Below are positions 50,099 through 63,376 of a stretch of DNA of 64,000 nt, piece after piece. Below the pieces are notes generated by a model. The model worked only from the letters and a program-made list of their open reading frames with translations, had not been told where the DNA came from and did not search any database. This DNA comes from Dromaius novaehollandiae (Eukaryota > Chordata > Aves > Casuariiformes > Dromaiidae). The stretch covers positions 25,835,001-25,899,000 of the forward strand of contig NC_088102.1 in assembly GCF_036370855.1 (NCBI RefSeq). The letters are read 5' to 3'. Every line of letters starts with the position of its first letter. Within the stretch, counting starts at the first letter, position 1. The position numbers and the translations under genes are program-made.

Positions 50099-51865
50099 AA
50101 TCCCGGAGTGTGTGTGCATCTCATACACACAGCACCTTCCTTGTTCTCTCCCACTCTCTCTGGATCACTGAAGAGCTGGGCTAGTCCATCTCTCGGGTTT
50201 GCAGCCTCTGTGGGAGGAAAGGACTGGCTAACTAACAGAATGAATTTAGCCTATTAACAAGATCACACACCATGTAGATGAAGAGATACTGCAGCTTAGT
50301 AGTCACATCACTGCACCTGTGTACATGAAAACAGCCTTTGAACTAGCAGAAAAATTAGTCAGACCTTCCTATGCTTCCTGCCTGACTTCTCCGGGCCCCA
50401 GACCCCACCAGCCAGCCTATACCTTCCCTAATGAATTGCAGCAGGAGCTTTCAGAGAGCCTGGGCTCTGGTACTGTAGAAACAGTATCTGTTCCTTGGGA
50501 GGGTTTTGTAGGGTGTCTTTGGCTCTTATATACCTAAAGCAACTTTATGATATTGAGAAGCCTTTAATGATAGAACTGCAAGGTAACCAAGCCACCCTAG
50601 GAGCAGGCTACACACATGGCTAGGAAGGTGGATAAACCTTCTCTCCACAAGCTAGAAAATCAGAGAGAAAAAAGAGATAGCCAACTTTCTCCATTTCTGC
50701 ACTTGTTTTCCTCCCTGTGCAGTGATAAGTGAGGACTGTAGCTCTGCTACTTATTTTCAGCAGTCCTTTGCCCAGTGACACAGTCCCGGCAAAGCTGCTC
50801 TTCTGACAGGGAGCAGCCGGCAGATAAATCACTGTAATGCAGAGACACAGGGAGAGGAAACTGCAGAGGTGAATGTAAAGGCTGTGTCTGGGAAGCTGTG
50901 CGTCAGGGCAGGCTGAGGGAGAGCGAGGGAAGGGTGCACACACACGGAGCTGTGCAGAGGGTGCCAAGAGCCCTGCTGGTGCACCTGAGCCCTGATGCAT
51001 CGCCCTGCCAGACAGGGCACCTGCACCATTTGTGCTGTGAAGAGTCCAGACTCCCAGAAGACAGGGAGGTTTTCTAGCTGATCAGGACACTTTACACGGA
51101 AAACAAAACTAAAAATATTTACCTCAGACATCCCTGTTGCACCAGGTTTATAGGCTCTCCAGGACAATTCCCTCTTTCATTGCTGCAGAGGGGTAAATTC
51201 ATCCATGTTATAACTCCATTAAGGAGGTTAGTGGAATTACTACAGGGATTAGTCAGCCTAATGTGTCAGTTGGTTTCCAGTTGCAGCAACAGCCTGTGAG
51301 ATCAGTGTTGAGATCCTGCACTAATAGGTGCCTTAAGAAAGGATACCATGACATCTCTGCCAGGATCATAGCGCTGGGCTCCCCAGCAGCTGTAACAAGA
51401 AGCCTCTGTTTTGGCAAACTGCCTCAGCTTCCATGGGCTCGCCGGGAAGCTGTTGCTTCTCTTTAATAGGCTGGGAAGTATGCTGATGAACAGTGAAAAG
51501 GGAATTATCTTCCTCAAAAAACGCTCACAGTGCATCCCAGGTGGATGAACACACCAGATCCACTTTCATTCTTGTGTTTCTCATGTGGCAGAGCAGAGGC
51601 ACTCGTTCCTATAGGCTTTATAAATGTCCTTCACAGCTTCACGCTTGTACACGCATTTGGATCAGTAACAAACAAAGTCTATTGTGATGAGCAGAGTAAC
51701 CATGAGAATATACTGAAAAAAAAACCCTAGCTGGATACTTAAAACGTACAGTATATAAGCTCTTCCACGCTGTGTGTGTTCATATGAATGCACCACTGTT
51801 TCCATGTGTAATACGCTGTATTTTCACTAACAGTGAACAATAAAAAGTGTTTTGATTTTTTACAT
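50099..51865 (+). other. ZDHHC22: Probable ZDHHC22 3' untranslated region
   Basis: Sequence between the stop codon and the best downstream poly(A) signal at 51839-51844. No coding exon is recognisable in it. Its end is inferred from the signal and the T/GT-rich stretch that follows; the actual cleavage site is not observable here. Confidence 0.55.
51839..51844 (+). terminator. ZDHHC22: Candidate poly(A) signal of ZDHHC22
   Basis: A canonical AATAAA is followed within a few bases by a GT/T-rich element (gtgttttgattttttacatt), the arrangement typical of vertebrate cleavage sites. It lies about 1.74 kb after the stop codon on the same strand. A second AATAAA at 50094-50099 overlaps the stop codon and would give an extremely short 3' UTR. 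Confidence 0.6.
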
Positions 51866-51974
51866 TAGCTGTATTGTGCTTTTTAACAGTTTATTAGCTG
51901 TCTTTGTACATGGAAGTAAGTACAATTGTTACAGCATACATACATTCACATTGAAGGAAAAAGTTAGAATTTGT

Positions 51975-52065
51975 TTACTGGCTTTGCCAATAATTCATTA
52001 TATGATTTTGGATAAGTTATTTCACCATTTTTACATTAAATCCCAATCTAAAAATGCATCTAACA
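51975..52065 (+). repeat. MIR-like fragment
   Basis: The stretch ggctttgccaataattcatt, atatgattttggataagtta, tttcaccatttttacattaa follows the MIR core in order (ctctgccactaattagctg, tgtgaccttgggcaagtta, cttaacctctctgtgcctcag). Old and diverged. Confidence 0.6.
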
Positions 52066-54185
52066 ATCAGCTTGCAGGCATTCTAATTTCTATTTATAAA
52101 TAACAGTGTGAGCCTCAAATGAAAGCTACAGGAGAATTAAGCTATTATCATCATCCACAATGGCATCTTGAAATAAATTATTCCTTCTTGGTAAGATGGT
52201 GAGCAGACAGTCACCTTGTCATTGGAACTTGAGCCAGCACTTCATGCCATATCCCTTGCCTTGGAAGGAGTCCCAGAATTATTCCTTTCCACCAATTGGT
52301 TGGGCAAACTTCTTTTTTTACATATTTCTAAAGGCAACAGGCTCCCAAGATTTCAGCCAGTAGCTTCCTCATGTCAGCAGAAATTATGTTTTGACATCCT
52401 TGGCCTCTGCTTTTGTCATTTGATTGATGCTGCAGTTTCGGGCAGCTTGTTCTAGCCTGCTGACACGCTGCCTCTGGCTGTAAGCTCATCAGGTGCCTCA
52501 TGCTGAGAAAAGCACTGCCAGCTCTGAGTTTTGGTGGGGTGCTCTGCAAGGACAGCCCACGCACAGCACAGCTGTCCATGAAGCCTGTTGCCTCTTCACA
52601 TGAGCGCTGGATCATGCCTGGTCCCCCTGCCAAGGATGCAGTCACCTGCCCTCACGGCAAAGACTCAGTCCTTGCTGAAGTACAGGATGAAAGGATTCCC
52701 AGTTTGGGTAACCACAGCACAGTTCCCTACAATCATTCTTTCTGTTGGATACCTGTGTTCCTGACTGTAAGTCACTGCTTTGCCATTTTAAGCAGTTAAA
52801 CAGTTCCTCTGCAGCAAACTATTGTATTTCAGTGGTAGTGGTATGTATACAACCTTTCCAATTATGATTATCTGGGATGAAAAGAGCTGTAAAAATGTAA
52901 CATTACAGTGACATTGTATATTGGCTTATTTCTCTGCTCACTCACAACCCTGTGAACTGGGGTAGAGCAGTGGTTCTGCAGGAACAGCTGTGAGCAGCTC
53001 TTTAATTACCCAGCTGCCCTGACATCCCTTCCCTGTCATACCTGCATATGCACTTCTAGAAATCCTTGGGAAGAAAATCTAACAGGGCTTAACAACTCCA
53101 AACAGAATCTTTGCTCTTAGCCATGAATTAGTAAACGAAGGCTGAGCTCAGTGGCAATGTCAGAAATTCTCAGCTAAATCTCTTTGATGGCTCTGAAGTA
53201 TTATAAATGTAAACAATGAAACCTTCCCATCTTCTATGGTTAGAGAGCCATTACTTATTATTTGTGTGTTATTAAAGAACAGCTGCAATACGAACATATT
53301 TTGAAACATGATTTCTTGTGACAATGTTTAACTACTTCTAACATTTTTAAAAACAAAATATTCAGGGCTTCTCTGGGCTTTGGAAAATCAGAGGAGCATC
53401 AGTTCTTCTCTGATAATGTTAATGGATGAAGGAAAAGCTCCCTGTTGCCTAAGAAGTTGCGCAGAGACAAAAAAAATTTACTTAGTGGCTTGTCTATTTT
53501 AAGCATGGCTACCTGAAGAAATGATGCCATCTTTAAGGCCTGAGAATTCCTTGCAGTGAAGGTACAGAACAAACTGGGGAATGCAACTGTAAGTAAACTA
53601 GTGCAAGATTGTTCTTACATATAGTAAGAACCCCTTAAAAAATAAGTGGGTGGTGTTCCTCTTCATATTACAGTGTTAGGCAGTCCTCAAAGCCTGCATG
53701 CAAAAGCTCTTCATTGGATATCTTCAGAGAACATAGAGTTAAAAAATAAAGAGTCTCAAGTAATAAGGCAGAGGGAAGATATGAGAAAAGACTATGTGAA
53801 ATAGCATTTATCTTGTTTAAGAAACAGCCAGCTCAAGGGAGATCATCACAGTCTAAAAATACTTGTAAGGAGACAGAAAAAATGAATGAGGACACTCATT
53901 AACTATAAGGAAAGAGCTGGAGGAGGACAGACAGTCCTGGTGTGAGGGAAAGAAAAGCCAAGGTCAGAGATTAGGGCTCCTATCTTTACAACAGTCAGCA
54001 GAGAGCAATCAGAGAAAGTGGCCCCAGTGAGAGCAGAAGTGATTTGATGTTGGTGAGAACGATGTACTGAGATCTGGCAGGTGGTAGGAGTATAACAGCA
54101 CAACTCAAGTTATATTCATTGACTGTTGACTAAAATGACACACGGAAAGCCTAGACAGGGAAAACTCATTAGTAATCACTTTCTG

Positions 54186-54293
54186 GGAAAGAAAAAAAAA
54201 CTAAAACAAAACAAAAAACAAACAAAAAGAACCCCAAAGAACAAACAGAAAAAACAACCCCCTCCCCCCACCAAACAGAAAACACCAGAAGCT
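54186..54293. repeat. A/C-rich low-complexity tract
   Basis: About 108 bases nearly devoid of T and G on the plus strand, made of A runs broken by single C or CC, then a C-rich part (aaccccctccccccaccaaa). Tracts of this texture are frequent in bird introns and intergenic DNA. They yield Lys/Gln/Asn/Pro translations without meaning. Confidence 0.9.
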
Positions 54294-57200
54294 CCAGCAG
54301 AGCTGAAAGGGCTTTTCTCACTTGAAGAACAAATGATACTACAAGGAGGAGCTCAGAGCTGAAGGGGTAGAAGTCATAAGCAGCAACAGCAGGATCTTTG
54401 TACTAACACTTCTCTTAGATGTTTAAGGACTAGCCAAAACTATTGTGGTTGGAATAATGCAGAGACCTACTTGTTCAAAATAAATACATGGAGAAGAAAA
54501 TTTGAAGCACGTATGGAGTCTGTGTGCCCCACTAGATATTTGAATTGATGGAAACAGAATGCCAAACAACCTGTATTAACGAACAGTAGGGTGTTCTCTA
54601 ATAACTGCATGGCCACACCCCTGTTTTTCTAGATCTTTTCCAAAAAGCCAGAGGAATAATGAGCCCTTGGAGCTTGCCCCAAAAGTCAGCAAATATCGAA
54701 TAATTTGTGCTTCAGGCCTCTTATAGAGCTTTCCAGCCAGCAGCCTCTTCTTCATTACACAGAAGAGGTTTTAGCATCAGCTGTCCTACTGACCCTAGCT
54801 GGCAAGTGATGTCAGAGCTCAGACAGGCCAGTCGCATGAGGCTTTGAAAGCCAGCATCTTCCAGCCTCCCCAGATGTTCACAAATAAAAAATACGAGCTC
54901 TCAAGTATTAGCGTCATCTGCTTTTTGCACAGTGCCTCATTTAGCATGTAGGCAGATACCTTAACAACAGTTCCAGAACTAAAAAATCAATTAAAGACAT
55001 GCAGAGCATGCAACTTCAGTTTACTTACAAACTGGCAAAGGAGTGAATGACAGTAGCAAACTCCACATGTGAAGGAGATTTACTTTGGGATCAATGGAGA
55101 TGGGAAAGTTTCATCCATCTGCTACTGATTTTCTACATGTTACTGTTAATCTACTTTGACCTTCAATAGTTACCAGCTTGGATTTCCTATGATTACTGTA
55201 CATCTACAGGCTTAGGGGAATGCATAGCTCCTGGCACCTTTTTCAGTTGTTTTGCCCAGTCTATTACCAGTCATTTCTAGGTTATTATCATGCCTGACAG
55301 GAAAAATTCCATTAGATGTCAGACCAGCCTTTCAGCTGCTTATGCTGCACAAGCAGAGGTGAAGACATGAACTTGTGTATCATCATTTGCTGAAAATACT
55401 ATAGTTTGGTGGCCATCACTGCATCCTTCAGAGTCTCATACCTGCACTGAGCAATGGGGTTAGCACAGTGGAACTCACATTAGAGTGCCCTGGGAATCAG
55501 CAAGCAACTGTTAAGTGCAGCTTTGTCCTGAAGGCTGTTATCAAGGAATGATATTATCAGCCAGAACTGCTGGAGATCACAGATGATTTTTATGGCCAGC
55601 GATAGAAAAAAACAGTGGACATATCCAGCATCATTAGCCAGGGCCCTAGTGGTTTGTGACTGCTTGGAGGAAACTGTTAACCAGTACAACATAAGCAGTC
55701 TTTGTAGGTCCAAATGTGATTTGCCAAAGTCAAGCAGATCCAAAAAATCCAGATGCTATGAAAGGTGCTTTGACAAAAGCTTCTAAGTAACATCAAATTC
55801 TCCTAAGGGAGAAAGCATTTCACTAAACAACAACCAGCTAGCAGTCAATGCTAATATCAATGTTTTGAGCAATGGAAGTTGCTTCAAGGCTTGGAGAAAC
55901 TGTCCCTCTAATATACTGACAACTTTCATAAGGAGATACCAGTTTGTTATTAGTCTTCACTGAGAGCTTGTTTATTCAAGGTTGTCAGTAGATCTTCTCC
56001 CAAAACGTCCAGCGCTCAGTTAAATAAGAGTGGTTCATACAGCTGTGTGTCCTCCCATGCAGCATGTATTGATACCATGAATTTCTTCTCCAGAGACCAC
56101 CTATAATCTCAGTGAGAAAGATTTGACTAAGACAACTTTGATTGAACAAGCTGTTTATTACACTAAAAAAAACTTGATTGAAATTTTGCAAGCGTTATTG
56201 TGAGGACAATCAATTTTACTTTTTCTTCATGCAAATCCACAACATAGTGTATAAAAATGTTTTGGACACTTCTGTTCCTCTAAACTAGTAAGCACTAGAC
56301 TGCAATTTTACCAGTGCTCTAGCCATCTTCCTTTATTTTTAAATTGTCACTAATCATCCAAGAAATAAAACAATCTGTGAATATGAAGCTCTGAAAGAAG
56401 GAACAAGGAAAAAAAGCAGCTAACTCCAGAAAACAAAAAGTGATAGCAAAGTGCTGTCACCAAGCCGAGTCAGCCATATGGTTCATGGAGACTTAAAATC
56501 TCTTTTAAAACCTCTGGAAACTCCTGAGCCTCCATTAACTTCTGAAGACAAAACAAAAAACTCATATATTTCTCATCCCAAGAGAAGAGCTGAACTTTCA
56601 AACCAAACTGTAAGATCCAATTTCTGGGTCCAAGTATTTGATCTTAGCTCTTGGGTCTGGAGCATATTCAGCCCACAGCCACCTCAGATCACCCATCGCT
56701 TCAGGGTAGTCAGGCAATTTGAAGCTGTTCAGAAATCTGTCTGTATAACAATGCACCTGGCAGGCACAGTCAGCCTAGGCAGAGCCAATGCCCTGCAGCA
56801 AGAGATGCCATCAGAGATGCCATCAGGTCAGAAAGGAATTTTATTGTCCAGGCTGTCAACTGCACACTAAACTCCCCTAGCCCAAGCATGGATCTTATAT
56901 ATAACACAGAAACTTTCTATCAGACGCAGGTTTGGGGTAGAAGAACTCCTGTAATTAGGTTGGAGGCAACACCACACCTTTCCCTTGACAATTTCTCTTT
57001 GGCTGTATGCACTAAGTACTCATTTTGAACCAATTTGGCCAGACATGGCCCACATCATCCAACCAGCTATTAGTATCTTGTGCGAAAGGAGAAATTTAAG
57101 AGGAAGGCTTATTAGGGTATAAATTATGTTGGAGAAGAGTAGAAAAGTGAGTAATACGTGAAGGAGTGTGCCAGCCTGGCATACAAATCATAGCGTGATG

Positions 57201-60094
57201 TTGGTCAAACTAGATATGAGCCTGCAGAAAAAGATAGCATCGTTTCAGACTGCATATGAAGATGAACTTGGAACAAAAATATTATAAACCTTTTCTATGG
57301 TGCTCTGATGCAATAAAGACACAGAATATTATATGCAGCTCTGCCTTCATTAGTCAAAGCAGACTGAGTTCACAGGAAAGCCATAAATTATTAAGAAGCT
57401 GAAAAATAGTTTTGTAAGAGGAAGAAATGGTTATATTTGGCTAGTATGGGTAATTACAACCAAAGTGAATGTGAGGAAAATGTGATGACAATCTAATATG
57501 TATATATTGGAGGGTGGGAGAAATAATTCTCTGGATTGGATAAACAGTCAGTAACTGGAAATAAAGAGTTCAATTTAAGAAAAGGAAATCACAAGTTAAA
57601 ATTTCAGGAAATACTTCCAGCTAGCAGTTCTTCCACTGTTAAACTGTAGGATAAGCTTACACTGGAAAAGCTGGAATCTTCACAACTAGCAAGCTGTAAG
57701 CTGAAGAGAGTAAAGTGCGGCGGATAGGGAACAGCCTGGTATTGCTAGAACAGTGCGAAAAAATAAACCAGAGAAGCTGCCACTTTTTACCAAGACGGCT
57801 GCTAAAGCCACAGGTAAAACAAGTATACAACTTAAGTCAAGAGGGGGCCAGATACTGATCTTACTCAGCTGGAATTTCTTTATATGATCATGCTTTTCTG
57901 TTCTGAGTTGCACTTCATGCCTTCTCAGCTGTGTTCAAAATATTAGTTAGTAGCATGGTGTTTTATTCAATGTAAGTAATCTGAAATAAAAATAATTGGG
58001 CAAATAAAATGATTATATATAGGTGGTATTTGTTGAAAGAAGATAAAACACAGTGTTTTGGTCTTCTTTTATAAGTGTGGGATTAGAGTACATGATTCCC
58101 GTATAGCTTCTGTTTGTAAATGCTACAACTACTATTGACAGAAAGCAGAAAACTTAACAATTTTACATCCCTAAGGTATTTTTCCATTCAGTAACAAATT
58201 ATAATAATCTTTCTCAGCATTTCCATATGACTAAGAGATATCCAAACTTCTTGTATTGTTAACCTCTTTTATCCTACCAAGCACTTCCGGAATGACCACT
58301 GTGTATGTATGTAGACTGAGGAAAACGTGTCTATATTTCTGTTTAATCTGTATTTTCTTTTCCTCAAAATGAACTGTTAGGTGTGCTAACTTCTCATAAT
58401 ACCATTTTGGGACAGTGAGAAAGACCATAAGCTTAGAATCTCTGGAAATATTGGGATGATTAAATACGACAGTTACATAAATACAGGCAAACTGAGATGT
58501 AATAATAGATTGAAGATCACTTTCTAATAATTCTGAAATTATTTTAGGGGGTTCTTTCTTCCCTTCTCTACTCTTGCTCCATCTCCCTCCAAATCTGAGA
58601 GAGGGAAACACTTTTCATAAAACATAACAGGTCATTTGGAAAAAATGTAGGTGGAAGAAATGGGATACTATCTCAGCATCTGGAAAACACCAATGAGGAG
58701 AAAGTAGATATTTCATTAGCTCAGCTATTATTATTCATGAATCAACCAGAATGACTTTTCATGCTTATTTGATAAAATTTACTTACTGAAACCCCAGTGG
58801 AAATCTAACCGATGCATAATTTCAATTTCCATCCAAGCCTAAAATTAAGGATTACACTGAAGTCAAAGTGTTAAGAGGCTCTGTGGATTTTCAGTCCCCA
58901 TAGGCATTAGAAGCATCACTCTGGTGATCAGAAGTTTCCAGTGCTACATCACAAAAAGTAATCCTTTCACAGTTAGGCAGCTAAATGTCAGATCCTCCTA
59001 ACAACTGTGAATTTTGGGTGGAATGTTAAATCACTTCGGTAACGCAGGTGTGTAAGTAGCAAGACTGTGCTTCTGCAGTTTCTTCCAGGCATACAAAAAT
59101 TTCTCTCATTAATGCATTATAAATTACAGTGCTATCTGAGAGAATTAAAAATATGTAAGCTGTCTCAAAAATCAAGTCCTTGTAAAAACAAATCTTATTC
59201 CCTCTCCCTTTTCACCTCAGGCCTTGACAAATCCATGCGTTTCTCTAGCAAAATCTTGCAAAGTGTGTAAATACACATAAACAAGCAGGACAGAAAGTGC
59301 ATGGATGAAAAGACAGTCACAAAAATACATTCAGTCCTGCTAGCTGCAGAGCACTGTAGCTTAATCCAGGAAAAAGGATTTAAACATATGTTTAGCTTTA
59401 AGCATAGACATAGTCCCCTTAACTACAGCTGAACTACTCACATGGTTAATTTTAGTCATGTGTTTCTCAGTTGTGTTGATTAGGTTGCCTTACTTGATGT
59501 CTTCCAGGACTGCAATCAGCATATTTTTCTGATTTCAAATATAGTAACCCTTTAGATATGGAAGCATAACACATGATAAGCCTCAAGGCTTTTGACCCCA
59601 GTTTCATATGTTGCAGTACCACAGTGTCATGAACAGGTTTACATGCTGAAGAGGAAAGGAACATGCAGGGACATGAAGTAACACATGTGTGTGGGCAAGA
59701 CAGATGTTGGCTTATACCACAAAGGGTTTTTATGTCTGCAACATAGCCAGCTAACACTCTCTCCATTCCCCTAGTCTTATCAGCCATGAGATATTTATAA
59801 AATTTTCCCCATATAGAGAGAGATGATGAGTTTTAAGCTCCCTATATCTTTTCCTTCCCATTTCACAAACCGCAAGGAACCTGCTGCTACACTAACTTGT
59901 GAAATTATATTAGGAGCAATTAACCCAGTGAGTGAACAGCTCCATTTATTCAAATGAAACAAAATGAAAGTTAGTATAACCACACAAAGGTTTAACCTTA
60001 AGAAAATCCAGTGCCAGACCCATGACAACCCACAACCATGACTTGTAGTAATTGAAATTCTCATGTGAGAAGCTTGAAGTATTTATAATAGGGA

Positions 60095-60190
60095 ACAAGT
60101 GTTTGATCTCCTCAGCTCTAAAATCAGAAAAACAAGTGTCTTGTCCAAGGTGAGACAAGGAGCAGAGCCTGGGGCCATCTCAATTCCAGC
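60095..60190 (+). repeat. Possible L2/MIR-like fragment
   Basis: The piece aagtgtcttgtccaaggtga, then gacaaggagcagagcctggg resembles the L2/MIR block agtgacttgcccaaggtcac followed by gcagagctggga. Only one block is convincing. Confidence 0.4.
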
Positions 60191-60929
60191 CACATGTTAT
60201 TGTTTAAATTACTACATGTAGCAGCAGCAATGTGGGTGCCAAGTGCTTTTGAGCTGGGTGCAATTTGCAGTATTAAAGCCATGAGCATAGACCTAGAGCA
60301 TATTTTTGGCCAGAGGGGAATGGGGAAAATAGCAAGCACTCAATGACGGCAGCAAGTCAGTTATCTCCACTATCAAGATACATTTCAGCCTGTACATCTA
60401 CATCAAATGGGAAAAAGTAATCATCATAGTTAAAAATAGTGTTCAGATTTCTAATGAGAAGCCTAGAAAACAGGTTTAGGACATTATGTATGTGGATAGC
60501 TACCTTAAAATGTACTTTCATGCATCTGTAAGAAAAGCCTCCACAACCTTTCTGTTTAGTATCCTTTTTCTTTCTACCTATGTTCCTCTTCTCCTTTACT
60601 AACAGCTGTTGCCTACTCACAGTATAAATTTCATGGAATTTTCCTCAAATTGCTGAGATTTTAGGCGTCAGCCATATGGCCACCAATTCCTCTCTCAAAG
60701 TTCTCCTATTTTATCTTTTACCTGATGTGATCATTTAGACTAGGAAAAATAGATGGAAAATTACACTGCATTGAGAACAGTGCACGATTTAAAACAAACA
60801 TTTTGTCGTGTTAAGAAAATACTGTATATCAATTGCAATTACTAAAAGAAGACTTAGAGCAGACATTACACATCAGAAAAACCACTTGTAAATCAAGATC
60901 TATGAGATTAAAGAGACCAGACCAAATCT

Positions 60930-60930
<1 letters not shown>

Positions 60931-60965
<35 letters not shown>
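60931..60965. repeat. Homopolymer run of 35 A
   Basis: An uninterrupted A run on the plus strand. I could not see a retrocopied gene, a SINE body or target-site duplications next to it, so it is recorded as simple sequence rather than a retroposon tail. Confidence 0.97.
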
Positions 60966-60966
<1 letters not shown>

Positions 60967-61607
60967 CACATGTTAGACATGTTACTGCTAATGATACCAC
61001 CTGTTGGACATGAAGTGTGAACATAATTGCCAATATCAATTTCATGCAATTATGAGCACTCAGGTTAAAGCAGTTCTGACCTGAAGCTTGGATACCATGG
61101 AAATGCATGAGAAGAATTCAGGAAGAGTTGGGTGTTACTATATTTGGTCTCATTCCAAATAGAAACAATGTCAGGCAAATACAGGCTTATTTTTAATCAC
61201 ATGTGTATTTTTTAAGGGCCCTAACATGAATGCAGTAGCCCGTTAACTCAAAAATGATGCGGGACTGATCTTACATTAGAACAGGATGTGAAATGGGAAT
61301 TATCCAAGCATTCCCAAAGTTAAGCTAAGTTTTGGAGAACAATGGGTCATTTTCCTCCCTTCCTCATACTAATGTGAGGACCACTGGCAGTGGTCTACAA
61401 TTATCGCCATTATTTTTAAGAAGTAGTAGTAAATCCTTGCATGGTTACTGAATGTTGGTTTGTTAACTGCACTAGCTGACAGTACAGTTAGATGTAGTAA
61501 TCATACAGGTACTCCCCTAAGGTGTTGATCCTTGAAAAAACAGACATGTTAACAGAATAGAACAGGAAAAGTGATACTGAGAATCTCACCCCCAGTAATT
61601 CACAATC

Positions 61608-61618
61608 TTTATTTTATT
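61608..61618 (-). terminator. Candidate poly(A) signal for the minus-strand gene at the right edge
   Basis: Two overlapping AATAAA hexamers on the minus strand lie about 1.76 kb beyond the stop codon of the suspected terminal exon at 63377-63443. A moderately GT-rich stretch follows on that strand. This is a candidate only, because AATAAA is common in AT-rich sequence. Confidence 0.3.
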
Positions 61619-62178
61619 GGGGTTCATTTGCTTCCACTCGCCCGATTAAGCCCACTGATAAACTAAGCACATGTACATCAGATGGCCATAGTGTCTCAGA
61701 TTTGTAGGGGTTTAGGTGCTGCAGAAGCAATGGAAATTAAAAAAAAAAAGCCAGCCTCAGAAACTCTGATAATGGTTAATGCTTCCTATAATTTTACTGG
61801 CTCCAGTGTCAGTACATCATTCTGTTTCCTCTAACATCACTGTTTTAAGCCTGTCTGGGAAAAAAATGAACACGGGAACATTTTTGATGTCCAGGCAAGT
61901 CTTATCTTTTCGCATCCCAGTCATTCAAAGAAATAGATCATTTGGCTTTGGCTGCATGGCATACGTTCAGAAAGCTAAGCTTTACTTGGAACTGCTGGAA
62001 GTCAGCAAGGGCCATTGGTATATCTGTGCACCAACATCTCACTCCGAATGGCATCACCTCTCTGACTGTGACAGTCTCCACCAATGCATTGCCACCACAG
62101 ACCACAAGCACGAGCACGTTAGACCCTCTGGGCAGTTCACCTCTCTGCTTCTGTTCCACTTTGGACTGGCCATGGCTC

Positions 62179-62226
62179 ATATTATATATATACTATATAC
62201 CCTATATATATTATAGCTATATATGG
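62179..62226. repeat. TA-rich simple sequence
   Basis: Imperfect TA/TATA repeats, self-complementary over short stretches and able to form hairpins. No gene is associated with it. Confidence 0.85.
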
Positions 62227-62920
62227 TAGCTTTCCAGTGTTCAGGTGATAATCTTCAAGCTCAGAGTTGCCTTACTTGTGCAATTAGTGAGGAAATAAAT
62301 GTTTTCAAACTTTTAGGCTATTTCTCACGCAACTGATGTCAGCGACCCACATTCAGAGTGCTCTCAGAAAGCATTACCCTGTAAGCATGCAGCTAATTCC
62401 ACAGTCAGTGATGGGATACTGAACAGTGAGATGGGATAGTGAATTTCAATTTGATGAAAAGATCATCCTTTCCTGAATTCTGACCATATTTGGACATGCT
62501 GCATAACACTATCATTTACATGAGTGACAACACTTGAAGAAAATAAAAGGTGCAAAAGATAAAGTACTTGAAGGATTGGAATGCCAGCAATTAGCTAGGA
62601 TAGGACACAGATTTTGTGACCCTGCAATATTTCATGTATTGTTATATATACACCCAGCAGCTAATACTGATAGACTACTCATCCTCAAACTGGTCCCCTG
62701 TTATCTGTATATTATGTCTTTCACATGATGGTCACAATCCCTCTTCTCCGTGGTAAGCAATGATCTAATTCTTGTGGTCTGTTTTGGTGTGTCATGGCTA
62801 TGACTTCCTCCCTTTCACCCAAGATTCTGCTGTCCTGACTGCTCACCCTGAGACTTGAGAACACCATGATCATACCAAAATTGACTCAAGTGAATTTCAT
62901 TTTGCAGCAAGCAAAGATTC

Positions 62921-62922
<2 letters not shown>

Positions 62923-62953
<31 letters not shown>
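62923..62953. repeat. Homopolymer run of 31 T
   Basis: An uninterrupted T run on the plus strand (poly-A on the minus strand). No adjacent retrocopy or duplicated target site recognised. Translation across it gives a run of lysines that is not a gene. Confidence 0.97.
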
Positions 62954-62957
<4 letters not shown>

Positions 62958-63202
62958 TACATTTGAAAAACTACTGGTGACACTGCTGTTAGCTTCTGGC
63001 TGGAAAGTGATTTTAGCATGAAACAATGAATAGGCATTAACATCCACTCTGGGTTAAATAGCTTTCCTAGTGTCTGCTCATATTTCACACTCTCCACACT
63101 AAACACTGCTCATCTCACAGAATAATTATCCCATTGAATTCTTTGCCTCTGGCAAATACAGAACAAGTTCTATCTGCTACAGCAATATTTTCTACCAAAC
63201 AA

Positions 63203-63222
63203 CCCCCCCCCCCTTTTTTTTT
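63203..63222. repeat. C11-T9 compound homopolymer
   Basis: Eleven C directly followed by nine T. Simple sequence, prone to length error in sequencing. Confidence 0.95.
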
Positions 63223-63376
63223 AAATTAGAAGTTTTAGGGACACCAACATGAAAAAATGGTATTTGCATTTGTTGAGCTAAGAATTCTCTGAGGAGATGC
63301 TGTTTCATCCTCACTTACTCAGGAGCTCTCTGTTAGTCTCTTCCTGTGTCACGGAAGATGGAGCAGTTCTGGCTGG

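Larger units (their letters stand above)
51866..63376. other. Intergenic region downstream of ZDHHC22
   Basis: About 11.5 kb of AT-richer sequence without a recognisable exon. It may include the 3' UTR of the minus-strand gene suspected at 63377-63443. It contains MIR-like fragments at 51975-52065 and 60095-60190, an A/C-rich simple tract at 54186-54293, an A run at 60931-60965, a TA-rich tract at 62179-62226, a T run at 62923-62953 and a C/T run at 63203-63222. Open frames here have no recognisable motifs. Confidence 0.7.

Noticed and set aside
56451..56870. 139-residue plus-strand frame
   Set aside because: No family similarity. It contains a short internal tandem duplication (agagatgccatc twice) that alone explains the repeated EMPS residues.
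58231..58611. 126-residue minus-strand frame in AT-rich intergenic DNA
   Set aside because: Composition follows the AT-rich background, no motif is recognised, and no polyadenylation or splice context supports a gene.
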